This document shows positions 5,279 to 9,062 of a DNA stretch of 9,062 nucleotides, one piece after another. Source of the stretch: an uncultured bacterium (GTDB lineage Bacteria; Planctomycetota; Phycisphaerae; Phycisphaerales; SM1A02); assembly GCA_903918555.1 (NCBI GenBank), contig CAIXEV010000699.1:1-9062 (forward strand), in the 5' to 3' direction. The notes under the pieces are model-generated. The model saw only the letters and a list, made by a program, of their open reading frames with translations, was not told the DNA's origin and made no database searches. How positions within the stretch are numbered: the stretch's first letter is position 1; each line of letters starts with the position of its first letter. The translations under genes and the position numbers were made by a program.

Positions 5279-6218
5279 TGATCACGACCTCGCGCACGCG
5301 CGCCGCCGCGGCGACGGGCGCCGCGCGCGCCGTCAGCACCGCGCAGTGCGCGCGGTGCAGCACGCGCTCGGCGGTCGAGCCGACGAGCAGGCGCTCGAGA
5401 ATCGACGCGCTGTGCCGACCGAGCGCGACGAGATCGGCCTGCAGGAGATCGGCGCGCTCAGCCACCGCGCGGAAGACATCGCCGCGCGCGACCTCGACCG
5501 TGGTCTCCGCGCCAAGCCGATTGAAGCCAGCGGCGATCGCCTCCAGCTGCTCGCGGGCGCCCTGCTCGTCGGAGCCGAGCTCCGACGGCGGAATCATCGG
5601 CGACTCGGCCGCCTCGATCACCTGGGGCGGAAGCACCACATGCAGGAGCGCCACCCGCGGCTGCTCGCGCGCGCGCCGCGCGATCAAGCGCGCAGCGCCG
5701 ACCGCAGCCTCGGCGTCACGCGCGAAGTCGGTCGCGATCAGGATGCGCGGCCGCGCCGGCGGCTCGTCCTCTGCGCGGACAACCAGCACCGGACACTCCG
5801 CGTGGCGAAGCACGCGATCGGCGACGCTCCCGAGGAAGACGCGGCGAATCGGCCCGAGACCGCGGTTCCCCATCACCACGAACGCGTTCGGGGTCCGGCG
5901 CGCGACATCCTCGATCACGAGCGAAGGCTCGCCGATGCGGCACTCGCGAACGACCTCGATCCCCGACGACACCGCGCGGCCGCAGACATCGTGCAGGCGC
6001 TCGAGCCCCCGCGCCTCGAGCATCGCGACAAGCTCGTTGCTCTCGCCCAGCGGCGTCGGCTCGATGGCGTGGACCGCGATCAACCGCGATGGACCGCGCT
6101 TCGCAAGCTCCTCCGCCCACCGCAACGCGGCGCGCGAGGGCCTCGAGAAGTCGATCGGCACGATGAAGTTCACAGGCTCGCCGCTCGCCGCCATGGCAGG
6201 TTCCGCGCGCTGGTCCAT
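5274..6218 (-). CDS. Tandem-domain universal stress protein (UspA family)
   Basis: A 314-residue protein with two Usp domains, about residues 16-148 and 157-298. Domain 1 begins NFIVPIDFSRPSRAALRWA and has the ATP-binding motif G-x2-G-x9-G-S intact (G117, G120, G130, S131). Domain 2 begins RILIATDFARDAEAAVGAA and ends DLVALGRHSASILERLLVGS; the second glycine of the motif is serine (G267, S270, G280, S281, T282), so nucleotide binding may be altered there. Such proteins help survival in starvation, oxidative or redox stress, and tandem forms act like a fused dimer. Start 6218 is fixed by AGGAGGA (6229-6223) four bases upstream. It is first of four minus-strand stress genes, 110 bases ahead of the BON gene, and divergent from the elaB/yqjD-like gene. 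Confidence 0.93.
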   Translation of the reverse strand: MDQRAEPAMAASGEPVNFIVPIDFSRPSRAALRWAEELAKRGPSRLIAVHAIEPTPLGESNELVAMLEARGLERLHDVCGRAVSSGIEVVRECRIGEPSLVIEDVARRTPNAFVVMGNRGLGPIRRVFLGSVADRVLRHAECPVLVVRAEDEPPARPRILIATDFARDAEAAVGAARLIARRAREQPRVALLHVVLPPQVIEAAESPMIPPSELGSDEQGAREQLEAIAAGFNRLGAETTVEVARGDVFRAVAERADLLQADLVALGRHSASILERLLVGSTAERVLHRAHCAVLTARAAPVAAAARVREVVIT

Positions 6219-6441
6219 CGATTCCTCCTGCGCGCCGGGAGGTCTCCCGCCGTGCGACAAGGATCGTCGCGCGCACGAAGCCGCCGGGGCTGCGGGAAAA
6301 TCGCCCGTTCTCGTCTCGCGCCGATCGCGCACGCTTCCCCGTCGACCCGCCGCCGTCCCGCGGCATGAATGCTGCTCCCCCTTCCCGATGCGCATGGGCG
6401 CTCGGAACCGAGGCGGGCACCAACCCAGGAAGGAACATCAC
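6219..6441. promoter_or_regulatory. Divergent intergenic region between usp and yqjD-like genes
   Basis: These 223 bases separate two outward-facing genes and must hold promoters for both. I see no convincing -35/-10 pair by eye. It includes the two ribosome sites (AGGAGGA at 6229-6223 on minus, AGGAAGGA at 6427-6434 on plus) and a small perfect inverted repeat, CGGGAG-GT-CTCCCG (6236-6249), in the leader of the usp gene. That repeat could be an operator or a leader hairpin. Nothing here looks like an extra gene. Confidence 0.4.
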
Positions 6442-6732
6442 ATGGACCGCAACAGTTCCGTCGGCATCGAAGAATCCCTCGACCTCCAGCGCGAGGTCGA
6501 CCGTCTCCGCGCGGATCTCCGCCAACTTCGCGGGGACATCGCCGGTCTCGGCGCCGACGGCATCCGCACCGCGCGCGCCGGGATTCAGGAGACCGCCCGC
6601 ACGGCGAACGCGAAGGGCAAGGCCGCGGCAGAGCTCGCCGAGAAGCAGATCACCTCGCATCCGTTCCTCTCGATCGCCGCCTGCTTCGCGGTCGGCCTCC
6701 TGCTCGGCATGCGCATCAGCCGTCGCGACTGA
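6442..6732 (+). CDS. ElaB/YqjD-like (DUF883) membrane-anchored protein
   Basis: A 96-residue protein with the YqjD/ElaB plan: a charged coiled-coil-like helix (ESLDLQREVDRLRADLRQLRGDI, about residues 11-33), an amphipathic alanine-rich middle with AKGKAAAELAEKQI, and a C-terminal membrane helix (HPFLSIAACFAVGLLLGM, about 73-90) ending in RISRRD. In E. coli, YqjD and ElaB are tail-anchored inner-membrane proteins that bind ribosomes in stationary phase. That role is inferred here, not shown. Start 6442 has AGGAAGGA seven bases upstream. A yqjE-like gene follows 36 bases later, matching the E. coli yqjDE order. Exact subfamily is uncertain, because the soluble part is short and divergent. Confidence 0.8.
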   Translation: MDRNSSVGIEESLDLQREVDRLRADLRQLRGDIAGLGADGIRTARAGIQETARTANAKGKAAAELAEKQITSHPFLSIAACFAVGLLLGMRISRRD

Positions 6733-6768
6733 AGCGTGCGCACCGAAGCGAACCTCTTGGAGTCTTCA

Positions 6769-7047
6769 ATGGAGTTCATCCAACGGCTGGTGTCGGACAT
6801 CGCGACGGTCGTCGAGTGGGAAGGCCGCGTTCTCCGCGGTCGCGTCATGCGCATCTGCTGGGGCGCTGCGCTCGCGCTCCTCTCGGTCGGGCTCGTCTTC
6901 GTGACGCTTCTCATGGTCCTCGCCGCGGTGTACCTGCAGGTCTCGGCTTCGGGAGGCGCCATCGCGGGCCTTCTCGCCGCATCCGCCCTCGCGCTGCTCT
7001 GCTCGCTCGGCGCAGGACTCGCGGCGCGCGGGGTCAGCGAGCGCTAG
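6769..7047 (+). CDS. YqjE-like (phage holin superfamily) membrane protein
   Basis: A 92-residue protein with a short amphipathic N-terminus (MEFIQRLVSDIATVVEWEGR) and two membrane helices, about residues 29-57 and 61-87, ending in a charged tail (RGVSER). The size, helix placement and position right after a YqjD-like gene fit the YqjE/DUF1469 'holin superfamily' group. The holin name refers to topology and does not imply lysis. Start 6769 is preferred for GGAG six bases upstream; a GTG at 6736 in the same frame lies only three bases after the previous stop and has poorer context. Its last 14 bases overlap the 3' end of the convergent YoaK-STAS gene. Confidence 0.7.
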   Translation: MEFIQRLVSDIATVVEWEGRVLRGRVMRICWGAALALLSVGLVFVTLLMVLAAVYLQVSASGGAIAGLLAASALALLCSLGAGLAARGVSER

Positions 7048-8167
7048 CGGCCCTCTCCGCGATCTCCAGCGCCCCGGCGAGCGTCGGGGCGCTGTTTGCG
7101 TCGGTGAGGAGATCCGCGCGCGAAACCGCGTTGATCGTCGCGCATTCGCCTTCGTCGAGCCCCGCGAAGACCACGCGGTGCCCGGTGTGCTCGGCGGCGC
7201 GCAGCATCGCGTGGATCGCGCTCGCCGCGAGAGGCCCGGACACCCGCGCGCCCGAAAGGTCGACCACCACCGCGCGCCGCTCGTCGCCCGCGCGGTCGAG
7301 CAGGCGCGTCAGGTCTGGAAGGTGTGACTCGCCCCGCGAATCACCTCCCCGCGGAATGGCGCGAAACACCGCGATTCCGGTCCGGCGCACGGGCGCGCCC
7401 TCGAGTTCGGCGACGAGGGCCTCCTCGATCTCGCAGATCGGCGTGCGGAGATCCGCGATGATGATCCACGCGAGAAGCGCGAGCGGCGCGAACATGCTCC
7501 AGCGCGGGAACTCGAAGTAGATCCACGCGCCGCTGGCGCTGCCGACGATGAACGACGCGAAGATCGACGCGAGCAGCGCGAGGCGCTGGACGCTCGGCCC
7601 GCGCGTCTCGCCCTCGCCGAGACGCAGTCTTCCTCCCATCAGCCGCCGCAAGACCGCAAGCTGCGCCGACTCGTGGCCGAGGTCGGTCACGATGCCGGTC
7701 AGGTGGGTGGTGCGCACCACGCCGCTCGAGATGCGCGTGATCGTCGCGTTCTGGACGCCCATCGCGAGCGCAGCGACGGCCGTCATCCACCACAGGGTGC
7801 CGCCGACCTCGGGCGCCGCCGTGTCGTGCATGCGGACGCCGGCCGCGAACACGCCGAGCAGCACGAACTCGATCGCGGCGGGCAGCACATAGATCGACGC
7901 CCAGCCACGCAGGCGGCCAAGCTCGAGCGCGAAGCCGGAGATCAACGCGCCCATGAAGAACGAGCCGATCAGCGCCGCCATCAGCGCGGCGTCGCCCCAG
8001 GCCCGAAGCGCCACATCCCGCCCGAGGTTGCTCGCGTGACCGGTCAGGTGGCTCGTGACCACGCCGCAGGTCAGCACCGCCGCCGTGTTGACATACCCCG
8101 CCACCCAGGCGAGGGAGATCGCAAGGCGCGACCGGACGATCAGCGAATGGGCGCGGTTGGCGAGCAT
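7034..8167 (-). CDS. YoaK/DUF1275 membrane protein fused to a STAS-like domain
   Basis: A 377-residue protein in two parts. Residues about 15-240 form a DUF1275 (YoaK family) membrane domain with around six helices. It shows WVAGYVNTAAVLTCGVVTSHLTGHASNLG (from 21), where the family has 'GyvDa...F.shmTGN...lg', and the second hallmark MGVQNATITRISSGVVRTTHLTG (from 136). Residues about 255-377 look like a cytoplasmic STAS domain: AVVVDLSGARVSGPLAASAIHAML (about 299-322), HRVVFAGLDEGECATINAVSRADLL (about 330-354), then a closing helix. The phosphorylatable serine position of anti-sigma antagonists ('D-S/T-S-G') is replaced by SGPLAAS, closer to transporter-linked STAS domains than to SpoIIAA. 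YoaK transport substrates are unknown. Start 8167 follows AAGGA at slightly short spacing; a GTG at 8182 is an alternative. The long in-frame extension upstream is rejected. YoaK call is strong; STAS call is probable. Confidence 0.85.
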   Translation of the reverse strand: MLANRAHSLIVRSRLAISLAWVAGYVNTAAVLTCGVVTSHLTGHASNLGRDVALRAWGDAALMAALIGSFFMGALISGFALELGRLRGWASIYVLPAAIEFVLLGVFAAGVRMHDTAAPEVGGTLWWMTAVAALAMGVQNATITRISSGVVRTTHLTGIVTDLGHESAQLAVLRRLMGGRLRLGEGETRGPSVQRLALLASIFASFIVGSASGAWIYFEFPRWSMFAPLALLAWIIIADLRTPICEIEEALVAELEGAPVRRTGIAVFRAIPRGGDSRGESHLPDLTRLLDRAGDERRAVVVDLSGARVSGPLAASAIHAMLRAAEHTGHRVVFAGLDEGECATINAVSRADLLTDANSAPTLAGALEIAERAASAR

Positions 8168-8426
8168 GGTCCTTCCATGCACAGTGTCGGCATCCCATGA
8201 GTCGGAACCTTCGGATTTACCCGTGATTCCTCCTCTTCCGCCCTTCGAAGGCCCGGAGGCGGCAATCGGGGCCGGCCTCACTCGTTCGTCGGCGGGCCTT
8301 CTTTCGCACCACATGCACCGCGCCATCGCTTACTCTCCCCGCCGGCCATGGACCGACCCTTGGCCGCGCCGTGGGCATGCAGAACCAATCCCGCAGGCTG
8401 CGACTTGTCCTTCGTCTCGATACGCC
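8168..8426. promoter_or_regulatory. Divergent intergenic region between yoaK-STAS and SET genes
   Basis: These 259 bases lie between two outward-facing genes and should contain both promoters. I found no confident promoter boxes. There is a CCGCC...CTTCGAAG...GGCGG arrangement (8238-8262) that could form a small stem with a palindromic centre. In-frame open extensions of both neighbours cross this stretch but lack ribosome sites and gene-like composition. No RNA gene is evident. Confidence 0.35.
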
Positions 8427-8918
8427 ATGCAATCAACAGCCCATCCGTTCCCCTGCACCGTCCGCGAGACCATCACCGGCGTCGGCGTCTTCGCCACGCA
8501 GGACATCGCCGCAGGCGAGCGCGTGCTCGATGTCAACGGCGCGATGCAGAGCCATCCCACCCGCTACTCGATCCAGATCGACCTCGACCAGCACATCGAG
8601 TGCCATGAGTCGCTGCCGTCCGACGAGATGCGCGCGCGCTACCCCTGGCGCTTCCTCAACCACTGCTGCGATCCGAACGCGTCGATCGTGGGCCGCACGC
8701 TCGTCGCCCGCCGGGCGATCCGCAGCGGCGAACAGGTGACCTTCGACTACACCACGACCGAAGCGTCGATGGCGGAGCCGTTCGATTGCCGCTGCGGTGC
8801 ACCGAAGTGCCTCGGCCGCGTGCAGGGATTCCTCACGCTCACCGCCGAAGAGCAGCGCACGCGCGCGCCGTTCGTCGCGCCGCACCTCAAGTCGTTCCTG
8901 CCGAAGTCGGGTGCATGA
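8427..8918 (+). CDS. SET-domain protein-lysine methyltransferase
   Basis: A compact 163-residue SET protein that should transfer methyl from S-adenosylmethionine to lysine. Visible motifs in order: GVGVFATQDIAAGE (about residues 18-31), the SET N-motif with catalytic-site NHCCDPN (78-84), GEQVTFDY (101-108) with the conserved tyrosine Y108, and a post-SET zinc cluster CRCGAPKC (C121, C123, C128) that with C81 probably binds zinc. All key residues are present, so it is likely active. Bacterial SET substrates are mostly unknown; in some pathogens they are host histones, elsewhere ribosomal or DNA-binding proteins. I take ATG 8427 as start because the SET fold begins nine residues later; no Shine-Dalgarno is seen, and the frame is open further upstream. 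The stop overlaps the next gene's start (ATGA, 8915-8918), which implies translational coupling with an adenylation enzyme. Confidence 0.88.
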   Translation: MQSTAHPFPCTVRETITGVGVFATQDIAAGERVLDVNGAMQSHPTRYSIQIDLDQHIECHESLPSDEMRARYPWRFLNHCCDPNASIVGRTLVARRAIRSGEQVTFDYTTTEASMAEPFDCRCGAPKCLGRVQGFLTLTAEEQRTRAPFVAPHLKSFLPKSGA

Positions 8919-9062
8919 ACCCGCGCACGGACGCACGAACCGTCCTTGACCTGTTCGACCGCGCCTGCGGCGCGAATCCCGACGCCTGCGCGCTCGATGT
9001 GCCGGGCGTCGCGCGCGTTTCGTACGCAGAACTCGACCGCCTCTCGCGCCGGGTCGCCGCAC
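8915..9062 (+). CDS. Adenylation (AMP-binding / NRPS-type) enzyme, 5' end only
   Basis: Only the first 49 residues are in the window; the frame is open to the edge. The sequence TVLDLFDRACGANPDACALD (residues 9-28) followed by VSYAELDRLSRRVAA (35-49) matches the start of amino-acid adenylation domains, which typically read 'vl.lf...a...Pda.Av......lTYaeLd..s.rlA'. Residues before it are few, so the adenylation domain is the first domain; no condensation domain precedes it. It could be a free-standing or multidomain NRPS-like enzyme, a Pls/PosA-type peptide polymerising enzyme, or an acyl-CoA-ligase relative; the missing core motifs (A3-A10) would decide. ATG 8915 overlaps the SET gene stop by four bases, so the two are almost certainly one operon. 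Confidence 0.72.
   Translation, partial: MNPRTDARTVLDLFDRACGANPDACALDVPGVARVSYAELDRLSRRVAA

Noticed and set aside
5278..6441. Long plus-strand extension upstream of the YqjD-like gene
   Set aside because: It is antisense to the universal stress gene. The real start at 6442 has a strong ribosome site and the protein begins there.
6769..7047. Prophage holin
   Set aside because: No other phage genes are present; pairing with a YqjD-like gene points to the housekeeping YqjE type.
8168..8326. 53-residue N-terminal extension of the YoaK-STAS protein
   Set aside because: Cysteine- and arginine-rich, no ribosome site, and outside the normal DUF1275 start; more likely leader sequence.
8433..9062. 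Minus-strand frame open to the right edge
   Set aside because: It is antisense to the SET and adenylation genes, has no family signature, and is arginine-rich shadow sequence.

Overview
The window is a strongly GC-rich, gene-dense bacterial segment with about eleven genes. Codon use is dominated by G or C in third positions, and most genes carry clear Shine-Dalgarno sequences. Nothing fixes the lineage. The overall look (a cytoplasmic BON protein, DUF892, Hsp20, a Pcm-erythromycin esterase fusion, and a SET protein beside an adenylation enzyme) would fit a Planctomycetota (Phycisphaerae-like), myxobacterial or other high-GC environmental Gram-negative genome. That placement is a guess. No phage, transposase, tRNA, rRNA or CRISPR was seen.

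Layout. (1) 1-2881, plus strand: a small unknown protein, a host-attachment-family (baeRF-like) protein, and a two-domain fusion of protein-L-isoaspartate methyltransferase with an erythromycin-esterase-like hydrolase. (2) 2882-3332: a 451-bp gap between convergent genes. It holds two 16-bp tandem repeats, thirteen 21-bp tandem repeats, an inverted final copy of the repeat core that makes a perfect 12-bp hairpin, and a terminator-like nested hairpin. (3) 6218 down to 3333, minus strand: tandem universal stress protein, triple-BON protein, Hsp20, and DUF892/YciF ferritin-like protein, all on one strand and probably one or two transcription units. (4) 6442-7047, plus strand: an ElaB/YqjD-like and a YqjE-like membrane protein pair. 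(5) 8167 down to 7034, minus strand: a YoaK/DUF1275 membrane protein with a C-terminal STAS-like domain; its 3' end overlaps yqjE. (6) 8427-9062, plus strand: a SET-domain lysine methyltransferase whose stop overlaps the start of an adenylation (AMP-binding/NRPS-type) gene that runs off the window.

Regions 1, 3 and 4 together make a general stress island covering protein repair (Pcm), holding chaperone (Hsp20), ferritin-like protein, nucleotide-binding stress protein, BON protein, and membrane-tethered ribosome-associated proteins (YqjD type). These families often co-occur in environmental bacteria. The most unusual items are the 21-bp array with its inverted end copy, the two domain fusions (Pcm-esterase and YoaK-STAS), and the translationally coupled SET-adenylation pair at the right edge. 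The last is probably the start of a biosynthetic locus that continues outside the window.
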